In this document: positions 7,043 through 14,534 of the stretch, one piece after another
Layout: each line of letters opens with the position of its first letter
Numbering within the stretch: the stretch's first letter is position 1
From: DATJLQ01 sp035509415
GTDB taxonomy: Bacteria > Pseudomonadota > Alphaproteobacteria > JACZXZ01
Assembly (NCBI GenBank): GCA_035509415.1
Contig: DATJLQ010000111.1
Span: 1-21,812, forward strand
Direction of reading: 5' to 3'
Length of the DNA: 21,812 nucleotides
Made by a program: the position numbers and the translations under genes
The notes under the pieces: generated by a model
Database searches by the model: none
Seen by the model: the letters and a program-made list of their open reading frames with translations, nothing else
What the model was told of the DNA's origin: nothing

Positions 7043-8389
7043 ATGAACGTCGCGGTCCGTTTCGCGCCGAGCCCGACCGGCCGGCTCCATGTCGGCAACA
7101 TCCGCATCGGCCTGGTCAACTGGCTGTTCGCGAAGCGCGCGGGCGGGAGCTTCACGTTGCGCCTCGACGATACCGACCTCGAGCGCTCGACCCACGAATA
7201 CGCGGTCGCAATCGAGCGCGATCTCCTTTGGCTCGGGCTTACGTGGGACCGGCGCGTGCGCCAGTCCGACCGCAGCGCGCCCTACGCCGCCGCGGTCGAG
7301 AAATTGATGGCGGCCGGCCGCCTTTATCCCTGCTACGAGACGCCGGAGGAATTGGCGTTGGCACGCAAGGTGCAGCTCGCGCGGAAGCTGCCGCCGGTCT
7401 ACGACCGCGCGGCGCTGCGGCTCGATGCGAATGCGCGGCGCAAGCTCGAAGCCGAGGGGCGGCTGCCTCATTGGCGCTTCAAGCTCTCGGACCGTGCGGT
7501 CGAATGGGACGATCTCGTGCGCGGCCGGTCACGTTTCGAGCCGGGCCATCTCTCGGACCCGGTCCTCGTGCGCGCGGATCGGCGGCCGCTTTACACGCTC
7601 TCTTCCGTGGTCGACGATCTCGAGCTCGGCATCAGCCACGTGATCCGCGGCGAGGATCATGTCGCGAACACAGCACCCCAGATCGAGCTCTATGCTGCCT
7701 TGGGCGGCGACGCGGCGCGCCTGCATTTCGCACATTTGCCGCTTCTCGTGGATGCGAGCGGGGCGAGCCTCTCGAAGCGCCTCGGCAGCCTCTCGATCGC
7801 CGAGCTGCGCGGGAGCGGGATCGAGCCCATGGCGCTCGCGAGTCTGCTCGCAACGCTCGGCTCGTCGGACGCGATCGAGCCCAAGCGCACGCTCGACTCG
7901 CTCGTGGCCGCGTTCGACATTTCCCATTTCAGCCGCTCGACGCCCAAATTCGATCCCGAGGAGCTGAAGCGGCTCAATGCGCGCCTGCTGCACGAGACCC
8001 CGTTCGACGAGGTCGCCGCGCGTCTCGCGGCCCTCGGGCTCGAGGGCGCCGACGCCGCGTTCTGGAACGCGGTGCGCGGCAATCTCTCGCGCCTCGACGA
8101 TGCCGCGATCTGGTGGCGCGTCGTCCATGGCGAGATCGCGAGCGCGATCGAGGATGCGGGCTTCGCGCGCCGCGCGGCCGAGCTCCTGCCGCCCGAGCCG
8201 TGGGACGGCGACACCTGGAAGCGTTGGACCGAGACGCTCAAAAGCGAGACGGGCCGCAAGGGCAAGGCGCTTTACCATCCGCTGCGTTTGGCGCTGACCG
8301 GCCGCGACGCGGGACCCGAGCTCGCCTCGCTGTTGCCGCTCATCGGCCGCGCGCGGGCGGCCGCACGCCTCAAGGGCGAGAGCGCGTGA
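7043..8389 (+). CDS. gltX: Glutamyl-tRNA synthetase (class I)
   Basis: This cytosolic enzyme charges tRNA with glutamate. The 448-residue protein opens with RFAPSPTGRLHVGN, whose HVGN at 16-19 is the HIGH-type ATP motif. The central FTLRLDDTDLERS and HVIRGEDHVANT blocks follow. The second ATP motif is SLSKR at 242-246, an accepted KMSKS variant in GluRS. Alphaproteobacteria often carry two GluRS paralogues, one of which can misacylate tRNA-Gln; which type this is cannot be decided here. The start at 7043 is set by the conserved N-terminus, as no strong ribosome site is visible. The stop overlaps the GTG start of the following secreted-protein gene, so the two are probably co-transcribed. Confidence 0.95.
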   Translation: MNVAVRFAPSPTGRLHVGNIRIGLVNWLFAKRAGGSFTLRLDDTDLERSTHEYAVAIERDLLWLGLTWDRRVRQSDRSAPYAAAVEKLMAAGRLYPCYETPEELALARKVQLARKLPPVYDRAALRLDANARRKLEAEGRLPHWRFKLSDRAVEWDDLVRGRSRFEPGHLSDPVLVRADRRPLYTLSSVVDDLELGISHVIRGEDHVANTAPQIELYAALGGDAARLHFAHLPLLVDASGASLSKRLGSLSIAELRGSGIEPMALASLLATLGSSDAIEPKRTLDSLVAAFDISHFSRSTPKFDPEELKRLNARLLHETPFDEVAARLAALGLEGADAAFWNAVRGNLSRLDDAAIWWRVVHGEIASAIEDAGFARRAAELLPPEPWDGDTWKRWTETLKSETGRKGKALYHPLRLALTGRDAGPELASLLPLIGRARAAARLKGESA

Positions 8390-9033
8390 AAGTGCTTGGC
8401 TCCATGCGGGCACTTCGTCTCGCGCTCTCGGCCTCCTTGGCGCTTGCCCTTGCGGCGACGCTCGCAGCACAACTGGCCTACGCGGCGGAGCTCTGGCGCG
8501 AATACAGCACGAAGGCGGGCGGCTTCAGCGTCCTCTTTCCCGGCGAGCCCAAGATCAAGTTCGATCCCGCGACCCTCGACGGCGTCGCGTCCCACGAATA
8601 TCTCGTGCAGTCGGGCCCGATCGTCTACGACGTGAGCTACGACCAATATTCGCCCGGGACACTCTCGGCGCGCAGCAAGAGCCACGTGCTCGGCCTCGCG
8701 CGCGACCGGCTGGTCGCGGGGCAGCCGGTGCGCCTCCTCGCCGACACGCTGGTCCAGGCGGGGACCGAGGTCGGCCGCGAGGTGATCTTCCAGGAGGCGG
8801 ACGGCTACACCCAGACCTATCGCCTCTACGTCATGGGCGACAGGCTCTACCAGACCATCGCCGGCGGGCCGGCGGGGAGCGAGCTCGACCCCGACGTGAA
8901 GCGCTTCGAGGATTCCTTCCGCCTCCTGGAGCCGCCGCCCCCGGCGCAACCCGCCAAGATTGAGGCGCCGAAGACGCCGGCCGCCGCGACGCCCGTGCCC
9001 ACACCGCCGCCCGCGCAAGCGCCGGCGAAATAA
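8386..9033 (+). CDS. Secreted protein of unknown function
   Basis: This 215-residue protein has a clear signal peptide: a short basic start, a hydrophobic run at about 10-30 and an AYAA cleavage region near residue 33, then ELWREYSTKAGGFSVLFPGEPK. The mature part is a compact domain of about 150 residues rich in beta-prone segments, followed by a Pro/Ala tail (about 184-215) that looks disordered. The GTG at 8386 is chosen over the ATG at 8404 because it has an AGGGCGAG ribosome site and overlaps the gltX stop; either would keep the signal peptide. I recall similar GFSVLFPG-type domains in small periplasmic proteins but assign no function. Periplasmic location is the only firm inference. Confidence 0.75.
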   Translation: MKVLGSMRALRLALSASLALALAATLAAQLAYAAELWREYSTKAGGFSVLFPGEPKIKFDPATLDGVASHEYLVQSGPIVYDVSYDQYSPGTLSARSKSHVLGLARDRLVAGQPVRLLADTLVQAGTEVGREVIFQEADGYTQTYRLYVMGDRLYQTIAGGPAGSELDPDVKRFEDSFRLLEPPPPAQPAKIEAPKTPAAATPVPTPPPAQAPAK

Positions 9034-9144
9034 GCGGCCGCCGCGCGGGTCGTTGGGATATTCCGCCTGGGCACCCCTCGACCCCGGGCGCGCCTTTTGT
9101 TAGGACAAGGCGGCCGAACGCGCGTCGCGCGCCGTCTTGGATAT

Positions 9145-9158
9145 AAGGAGCCGGATTG
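9145..9158 (+). promoter_or_regulatory. Ribosome binding site fixing a TTG start for cysS
   Basis: An AAGGAG at 9145-9150 lies 5 bases before the TTG at 9156-9158. The first in-frame ATG is at codon 26, which would remove conserved N-terminal sequence, so TTG is very probably the start. Confidence 0.75.
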
Positions 9159-10544
9159 ACCCTCACCCTCCACAACACGCTCACGCGCCGGAAGGAGCCG
9201 TTCCAGCCCCTCGATCCCGCGTCCGTGCGCATGTATGTGTGCGGGCCCACGGTCTACGACTTCGCCCATATCGGGAACGCGCGGCCGGTCGTGGTGTTCG
9301 ACCTGCTCTACCGGCTCTTGAAGCGGCGCTATCGGCGCGTGATCTATGCGCGCAACATCACCGACGTCGACGACAAGATCATCGCCGCCGCGCGCGAGAA
9401 CAGCGAGCCGATCGAGGCGTTGACCGCGCGCACCGCGGACGCGTTCCACGCCGACATGGCGGCGTTGGGAGCGCTTCCGCCCGACATCGAGCCGCGCGCG
9501 ACCCAGCATATCCCCCAGATGATCGCGCTCATCGAGCGCCTGATCGCAAGCGGCCACGCCTACGCGGCCGAGGGTCACGTGCTGTTCGACGTGCCGTCCG
9601 ACCCCGAATACGGCAAGCTCTCGGGGCGCGACCGCGAGGAGATGATCGCGGGTGCGCGCGTCGAGGTCGCCCCCTACAAGCGCGACCCCGCCGACTTCGT
9701 GCTCTGGAAGCCGTCCGATGCGGACCAGCCGGGCTGGGACAGTCCCTGGGGCCGCGGACGGCCGGGCTGGCACATCGAATGCTCGGCGATGAGCGAGGTG
9801 CATCTCGGCGAGAGCTTCGACATCCATGGCGGCGGGCTCGACCTCGTCTTCCCGCACCATGAGAACGAGATCGCGCAAAGCGAATGCGCACACAACAAGC
9901 CCTTCGCGCGCTTCTGGCTCCATAACGGCTATGTGGTGGTGAACGGCGAGAAAATGTCGAAGTCGCTCGGGAACTTCCTCACCGTGCGCCAACTTTTGGA
10001 AGAGGGGATCGCGGGCGAGACGTTGCGGCTCGTGCTTCTCTCCGCCCATTACCGCCAGCCGCTCGATTTCACGCGGTCCGCGGTCGAGCAGGCGAAGGCG
10101 CGCCTCGACCGCTGGTACCGAGCGTTGGCGTCCGCGGCGCTCGCTCCCGTGCCGACGCGCGCCCACGAGCCCGACGCGGACTTGACCGCGGCGCTCGAGG
10201 ACGATCTCAACACGCCGCGCGCGATCGCCGCCCTCGACGAGCTCGCGACCGAACTGCTCGCGGAAAGCGACAGGGTGGAGCGCGCCGAGTTGGCCGCCGA
10301 GCTCAAGGCGAGCGGCGCGCTCATGGGATTGCTCGGCTCCGAACCCGAGGCCTGGTTCAAGGGCGGCGCGCACGAGACCGGCGGCCTCGGCGCCGCGGAG
10401 ATCGAGCGGCGCATCGCCGCGCGCAACGACGCGCGCAAGGCGAAGAACTTCCCGGAGGCGGACCGCATCCGGCGCGAGCTCGAGGCTGCGGGCGTGCTGC
10501 TCGAAGACGGCGCTCAGGGCACGAGTTGGCGACGGAAGGGCTAA
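9156..10544 (+). CDS. cysS: Cysteinyl-tRNA synthetase (class I)
   Basis: This cytosolic enzyme charges tRNA with cysteine. The 462-residue protein carries the expected zinc site C29 (VCGPTVYDFAHIGNAR), C209 (WHIECSAM), H234 and E238 (FPHHENEIAQSE). It also has the HIGN motif at 38-41 and KMSKS at 266-270. The helical anticodon-binding C-terminal part ends in NFPEADRIRRELEAAGVLL...SWRRKG. The start is TTG with a strong ribosome site. Oddity: the last 95 bases of homology (10445-10539) recur at 13142-13236, just beyond an AT-rich island, with only three differences, all synonymous. The present C-terminus (RRKG) may therefore have been supplied by the inserted element, and the downstream copy, ending RRKAV, may be the ancestral end. 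The protein is full length and looks functional. Confidence 0.96.
   Translation: MTLTLHNTLTRRKEPFQPLDPASVRMYVCGPTVYDFAHIGNARPVVVFDLLYRLLKRRYRRVIYARNITDVDDKIIAAARENSEPIEALTARTADAFHADMAALGALPPDIEPRATQHIPQMIALIERLIASGHAYAAEGHVLFDVPSDPEYGKLSGRDREEMIAGARVEVAPYKRDPADFVLWKPSDADQPGWDSPWGRGRPGWHIECSAMSEVHLGESFDIHGGGLDLVFPHHENEIAQSECAHNKPFARFWLHNGYVVVNGEKMSKSLGNFLTVRQLLEEGIAGETLRLVLLSAHYRQPLDFTRSAVEQAKARLDRWYRALASAALAPVPTRAHEPDADLTAALEDDLNTPRAIAALDELATELLAESDRVERAELAAELKASGALMGLLGSEPEAWFKGGAHETGGLGAAEIERRIAARNDARKAKNFPEADRIRRELEAAGVLLEDGAQGTSWRRKG
10445..10539 (+). repeat. Direct repeat, cysS-internal copy
   Basis: This 95-base segment at the 3' end of cysS matches 13142-13236 at 92 of 95 positions in the same orientation and coding phase (offset 2697 bases). 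The three differences are all third-codon-position synonymous changes (Ile ATC/ATA, Glu GAA/GAG, Ala GCT/GCC). Together the two copies bracket the AT-rich island. Confidence 0.9.
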
Positions 10545-10616
10545 AGAGAGGGTTCCTTTCGAACGCAATAAAAATCCAACAATGGGACCGTCCAAGTGGT
10601 ATTAAAATAACATAAT

Positions 10617-13043
10617 TTACGACGACATTGTGCCTAATGCTAATTGAAGCAAGCGATAGATTATGCTCGTCACAAGCTTTCCAGCTGGCTCCAGATCAAG
10701 AATTGGAAATGTTCTCGCAAGCGCAGCTGAAAATGGCGAATGTCCATTACGACTGGTCACTGACTTAAGATCTAAAGAAAATAGCTGATTGACGCGATAA
10801 TTGAACTCTTGGGACGCCATTAAAGGTGAATCATCCAAAAATCTAACCTCATTCGGCGTTAATGTACGACCGGTGACGTGAGCGATTGATGTTTTTAACG
10901 CCTTAATATTAGCCCGCTCGAGATCGGGTACTAAAGTGAACCGGTGGTTACACATAGCTAAGTCTCCCTTACAAAGAATATTCTCGTGATCGACATCCAC
11001 AACAACAACAATCCGCTCGTGGCTACCGTCGGCGCTGGGAGCATGAATGTGGAAACGGTTCGTTGAGCGGACCTGTTTGTAGACACGCTCTACATTATTG
11101 GCGCCATCGCATACCACAATTTCGATCAAGGACTGGTCCGGCTTCTCTCCACTTCGTAGGCACTGCCAGCCTGGCTCAATACGATCTAATATCCCCTCAA
11201 AGAATATTTTGTCGCTTGGACCTTCTACAATTAAACACGCAATTTTGAAGTCAGGGTAATTTGGAGCGGAATAGAGATATAAAGGTTTTCTCCCTTGCCC
11301 CCAGGGCTGTTGCAAATAGGTACGATATCTCGATTTGAGATAAGCTTGTTGCCCTGAAACGGCTATCGGCCGCGGATCGACATTTTTGGTGTCGTACTCA
11401 TATTGAATTCCGCGTCCATCGAGACGGTGCATAAATAGCTTGTTGGGAGAATTACTCGCCTTTTCGAATTTTACACACAATGGGAACAGTTGTGTCTCAG
11501 AAGCAAGAACGGCTGTCTGCAGATCGTCCTCGGCTATAGGGCCATTTAAGCGCGCAAAACGTCCCACGTCGCTCAATAACTGCCATAGAGCATCTTCTTG
11601 CGCACCTCCATCCCAGTGAAGGGCCGGAATAATCAATGATAAATGGCTTTCCAATTCTGACAATGAGGCGCGCCATAATTTAGGGCGTGGGAATAGCGCG
11701 CGCCCAACCACCGTATTTTTCTTTTCGTATATCGACCAAAGGTAATCGACAATAATGCGGGTAAACCAGGTAAAAAATATCGAGCGCTCGGCGTCAGCCT
11801 TTTGTTCATATAAGCGCCGTAGCCACAACGGTGCACCGTATAAAATAGCACGTTCTAACGACACCTCACCCCTGCCTTGGGAATCAAACGGAAATAACGT
11901 GAGAGCTTGTTCCAAAACCGCAACGACATCGCTCTTTTGGTGAATAGAAGTTAGTAACGTCAGTAAATCTATATCATCTCGCCGTACGACAGATTTATCC
12001 AACATTCTGCGAAATTTAATGACGTTCGTTTTTAGCCGCGCCAAAGATTTGTGAGCCAGTGTAGCTTGCAGGCCCTCGAGAAATAACAAACGAACTTGCA
12101 AATGGGAATGGCGTACGCCATCAGGGCAATCAGATAATATTGCTCGAATTAACTTGATTGCTTCATCTATGCCTTCGGACTTGCTTTCAAATAGCACGCG
12201 CAGAGCAATAATAAATAGACGCTCATTTTCAAAATCCCCAATCGAGGCCCATGGGTTAGGGGGCGTAAAGAGATAATTCGATTCGGGGAGTTTAAGGGCA
12301 AATTGAACGGCATCTCGATGGGCGCGTAGAGCGCTTTCTGAATCTAGATTTAATTCATGTACCCGCATTTCGCACAATTTCTCGTAAAACCCTAATATTT
12401 CGCCCTGTCGTCTCCCTTCGACAAGTTGCTTTGCGCGGCCAAATATTTCTCTTGCCCTTCCCAGTCTTATTTTGGGATGTTCCGACTTAAATCGGATTAG
12501 CTTATCACCCTCAAACTTTAAGGCTTGTGCTCGCATGGCGCGTCCGAGGGCGATGCAATCAGACGATGTTCCAGCTTCGGCGGCTTCCGCAGCTCGGGTG
12601 AAATAGAAGATCTTTTGATCGTAGCCCCCAATTCCAAACGTGTGATCGAGACTCGCTTTTATTTGCCACCGATAAGCCTCGTTTATTGGACGCTCGTGAC
12701 CAATCCACGCCTGCCAATTGTAATTGGCGTGTTTGTTCATGAATATCAATCGGTTATTGGCGACGAGTAGCGACCAGCAACCACAAATAAAATGTAAACG
12801 CCGGAGAAGCGATGGGTTCGAGTAATCAATATATATGTCTGCTAGATTGTCAGATGGCAGGGTTTTAAGTAAATAGTCCTGCAAAAGATCAAGAAAAGTT
12901 TCAGTCGTCTCATTTCGAGAAGCATTAAAATAGTTCTCAATCTCATTCTCATACTCGTTCCAGAAGCCGTAAAATTGATCATGATTATTTCCGTCCACGG
13001 CAGTCTGTAACAGTACGAGAAATTGTTTTTGGTCGAATCCCAT
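10617..13043 (-). CDS. TOPRIM-domain protein with N-terminal helical repeats, candidate defence nuclease
   Basis: This 808-residue protein has a long N-terminal part (about 1-590) predicted by eye to be alpha-helical, with TPR-like stretches such as ALRAHRDAVQFALKLPES in the 150-460 region. A C-terminal TOPRIM domain follows. It is marked by CLIVEGPSDKIFF with E607 and D611, then IVVVVDVDHEN with D683 and D685, the conserved Glu and DxD that bind magnesium. Such domains occur in OLD-family nucleases, topoisomerases and primases. No Walker A motif is present, unlike OLD or Gabija GajA. No membrane segment or signal peptide is seen. It is the only gene of an AT-rich island and has its own promoter. 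The ATG at 13043 has no ribosome site and an in-frame stop lies two codons upstream. TOPRIM is well supported; a role in phage defence is inference from context. Confidence 0.7.
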   Translation of the reverse strand: MGFDQKQFLVLLQTAVDGNNHDQFYGFWNEYENEIENYFNASRNETTETFLDLLQDYLLKTLPSDNLADIYIDYSNPSLLRRLHFICGCWSLLVANNRLIFMNKHANYNWQAWIGHERPINEAYRWQIKASLDHTFGIGGYDQKIFYFTRAAEAAEAGTSSDCIALGRAMRAQALKFEGDKLIRFKSEHPKIRLGRAREIFGRAKQLVEGRRQGEILGFYEKLCEMRVHELNLDSESALRAHRDAVQFALKLPESNYLFTPPNPWASIGDFENERLFIIALRVLFESKSEGIDEAIKLIRAILSDCPDGVRHSHLQVRLLFLEGLQATLAHKSLARLKTNVIKFRRMLDKSVVRRDDIDLLTLLTSIHQKSDVVAVLEQALTLFPFDSQGRGEVSLERAILYGAPLWLRRLYEQKADAERSIFFTWFTRIIVDYLWSIYEKKNTVVGRALFPRPKLWRASLSELESHLSLIIPALHWDGGAQEDALWQLLSDVGRFARLNGPIAEDDLQTAVLASETQLFPLCVKFEKASNSPNKLFMHRLDGRGIQYEYDTKNVDPRPIAVSGQQAYLKSRYRTYLQQPWGQGRKPLYLYSAPNYPDFKIACLIVEGPSDKIFFEGILDRIEPGWQCLRSGEKPDQSLIEIVVCDGANNVERVYKQVRSTNRFHIHAPSADGSHERIVVVVDVDHENILCKGDLAMCNHRFTLVPDLERANIKALKTSIAHVTGRTLTPNEVRFLDDSPLMASQEFNYRVNQLFSLDLKSVTSRNGHSPFSAALARTFPILDLEPAGKLVTSIIYRLLQLALGTMSS

Positions 13044-13049
13044 ACATCA

Positions 13050-13079
13050 ATCATAATGTACGCACCCGTAGATTGTAAA
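13050..13079 (-). promoter_or_regulatory. Promoter of the TOPRIM gene, suggesting a leaderless transcript
   Basis: On the minus strand a -35 TTTACA (13079-13074) and a -10 TATGAT (13055-13050) are 18 bases apart, each matching consensus at 5 of 6. Transcription would start about 7 bases further on, at or next to the A of the ATG at 13043. No ribosome site is visible, so the message may be leaderless. Confidence 0.55.
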
Positions 13080-13130
13080 GCTTTTGGGTAAATTGCTCCT
13101 AATCGTTCCAATTTTGCAAATTATGCGGGC

Positions 13131-13244
13131 GAGAAAGACGCGAACTTCCCGGAGGCGGACCGCATACGGCGCGAGCTCGAGGCTGCGGGCGTGCTGCTCG
13201 AGGACGGCGCCCAGGGCACGAGTTGGCGACGGAAGGCCGTCTGA
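13131..13244 (+). pseudogene. Detached 3' end of cysS
   Basis: This fragment keeps the cysS reading frame: its translation reads DANFPEADRIRRELEAAGVL and on through a TSWRRKAV end, then TGA. It has no start codon and no upstream body. The strong match (13142-13236) to the living cysS tail, with only synonymous differences, shows both copies came from coding sequence under selection. It is probably the original end of cysS, cut off by the island, and it lies 35 bases upstream of the next gene, as an operon-like spacing would suggest. Confidence 0.85.
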
Positions 13245-13279
13245 CCCGCGTCTCTTGACTAATATCAAGTTGAGGAGCC

Positions 13280-13759
13280 ATGATCGCCATGGCCGCGACC
13301 GAATGCAACCTTTCGTTGCGTCGGCTCGACCGGCCCATGGGGGACGTCATGGCGTGCAAGGGGCGCTGCGAGAAGCAAATCTACGATTTTCGGCGCACGA
13401 AAAACACCGCAAGCACGATCGGCAAGGGCGGTCCCGCAAAGCTGACCGAGAAAGAGCTCGACGAGGATTTCCAGAAGGCGGTCGATGCGGCCAAGGCCAA
13501 CAAGAAGTTCAAGTTCCAGGACGCGCAGCTGACCGAGTGCGACGAGGGCTGCGATTGCGTGCCGCTGAAGGGCGATCGCGATCCGGCGAAGGATGAAGCG
13601 ACCGACTGGATCGAATACGGGATCCCGGCCAAGCCGCCGCTCGACACGATTGTCGTGCCCGCGACGGGCAATCCTTACACGGTGAGCTTCAGGGGCAAGT
13701 TCGAGGTGCGTGCGCGCATCGAGAAGCGCGTCTGCATGCCGAAGGTGGACGACGATTAG
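13280..13759 (+). CDS. Conserved-looking Cys-rich protein of unknown function
   Basis: This 159-residue protein is probably cytosolic, with no signal peptide. It has seven cysteines: C9, a CKGRC pair (26 and 30), an ECDEGCDC cluster (87, 91 and 93) and C152. This arrangement could bind a metal ion or form disulfides. The middle (about 51-80) is a charged, Lys/Glu-rich helix. A GAGGAG ribosome site ends only 2 bases before the ATG at 13280, and the in-frame ATG at 13289 has a longer, also acceptable, spacing, so the start is uncertain by three codons. Before the island arrived the gene would have followed cysS by about 35 bases and may have been co-transcribed with it. I do not recognise the family. 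Confidence 0.65.
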   Translation: MIAMAATECNLSLRRLDRPMGDVMACKGRCEKQIYDFRRTKNTASTIGKGGPAKLTEKELDEDFQKAVDAAKANKKFKFQDAQLTECDEGCDCVPLKGDRDPAKDEATDWIEYGIPAKPPLDTIVVPATGNPYTVSFRGKFEVRARIEKRVCMPKVDDD

Positions 13760-13787
13760 GCGCGCTTCCGGCGCCCGCCCGCCTACG

Positions 13788-14270
13788 TCACCAGCTCTGG
13801 CTGCAATCGCTCGATTCGATCAGCGTCACGGCCTGGCCGGGGAAGCGCTTGCGGAAATCGTTCACGATCGCGGTCAGCTTGCCCTCGGTCACGTCGTCGC
13901 CCTGGGTCACGATCGTCAGGAGCTTGATATTGTCCTGGAGGGCGCCTGCACCCGACGCGCCCATGTAGTTGAGCGCCACGTCGCTGCTCATGACGCCCTT
14001 CGGAAAGCGCGGCAGGACCGACGCCGCGAGGAACTGCTGCCACTCGAACTCGCCGATGAAGGTGCCGCCCGGGACCTTGCCGCCCATATAGAGACGCGCC
14101 ACCAGCATCGAGGTCTCGCCCGGCCGGTCGCAGGACCAGGACGAGATGTCGGGCATCTGCGGCATCTTGGGCATCGCCTCTTCCATCGAGCTGCAGCCCG
14201 CGAGCAGCGCCAGCACCGATCCAGCCAAAAGCGCGCGCCCAAGCGCGCCGGTCCGCCCGCCGTTTCCCAT
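13788..14270 (-). CDS. DUF3574-type lipoprotein
   Basis: This 160-residue protein begins with a basic N-terminus, a hydrophobic stretch and the lipobox LLAGC with Cys26, so it should be an outer- or inner-membrane-anchored lipoprotein. The mature domain contains ARLYMGGKVPGG, EFEWQQFLAASVLPRFPKG, a KLLTIVTQGDD strand and a closing FRKRFPGQAVTLIESSDC. This matches the pattern I recall for DUF3574 (LYFGLSRPDG...EWQAFLAxxVTPRFPxGLT). Function is unknown. The ATG at 14270 has a strong GGAGGGGG ribosome site. The gene is convergent with the Cys-rich gene (28 bases between stops) and divergent from cimA. Pfam assignment is from memory, not a search. Confidence 0.72.
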   Translation of the reverse strand: MGNGGRTGALGRALLAGSVLALLAGCSSMEEAMPKMPQMPDISSWSCDRPGETSMLVARLYMGGKVPGGTFIGEFEWQQFLAASVLPRFPKGVMSSDVALNYMGASGAGALQDNIKLLTIVTQGDDVTEGKLTAIVNDFRKRFPGQAVTLIESSDCSQSW

Positions 14271-14442
14271 GACCCCCTCCGCTCGACCCCTTGCCGCTCG
14301 GCCGTGCGCCGGCGGCCTCGTTCGTTGGCGCCCATCATGACCGCGCGCGGGGCGGACGGCAAGGGAATGACGCGCGTCGGCACGGGTCCGGACGCCGCGC
14401 GCCGAAAGGCCGCGCGCGCGTTGCGGCCGTCCGACGCAACCC

Positions 14443-14490
14443 TTTGACTCCGCGCGAGTCTTTGACTTCGCGCGCGAATCCGTGTTTATT
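14443..14490 (+). promoter_or_regulatory. cimA promoter with tandem TTTGACT repeats
   Basis: Two near-identical tandem segments of 18-20 bases start TTTGACTyCGCGCG, at 14443 and 14461. The second supplies a -35 TTGACT (14462-14467), followed after 17 bases by TTTATT (14485-14490, 4 of 6 to the -10 consensus), about 45 bases upstream of cimA. The tandem copy may be a duplicated -35 or a regulator site. The remaining part of the spacer (14271-14442) shows nothing I can support. Confidence 0.5.
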
Positions 14491-14534
14491 GGCCGCCCCT
14501 CGGCCCCAAGGGCGCCGAGGCAGGGCAAATCGCG

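Larger units (their letters stand above)
10540..13141. mobile_element. AT-rich single-gene island inserted at the 3' end of cysS
   Basis: Between the two cysS-tail copies lies about 2.6 kb whose GC is about 45% by spot counts, against about 70% on both sides. It contains one gene, on the opposite strand to its neighbours, and no integrase, transposase or terminal inverted repeat that I can see. The 72-base left flank (10545-10616) holds no gene or clear terminator. The duplicated gene end is what is left when an element integrates into the 3' end of a gene and restores it, or when a foreign allele with cargo recombines in. Which mechanism applied cannot be told from this window. Confidence 0.75.

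Noticed and set aside
5107..7155. Long minus-strand open frame (682 codons) across nadE
   Set aside because: Its translation is Arg/Gly/Ala-rich low-information sequence and it lies antisense to a fully motif-supported nadE. High GC content keeps antisense frames open by chance.
10617..13043. Assignment of the TOPRIM protein as OLD-family or Gabija GajA
   Set aside because: Both need an ABC-type ATPase domain with a Walker A motif, which is absent here, and there is no GajB-like helicase gene next to it.
10540..13141. Classical insertion sequence or integrase-bearing island
   Set aside because: No transposase, integrase or terminal inverted repeat could be found. The flanking repeat is a 95-base gene end rather than a short target duplication.
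13788..14270. Type VI secretion lipoprotein TssJ
   Set aside because: It has the lipobox and a similar size, but the LYMGGKVPGG / EWQQFL / PRFPKG pattern fits DUF3574 and there is no type VI gene nearby.
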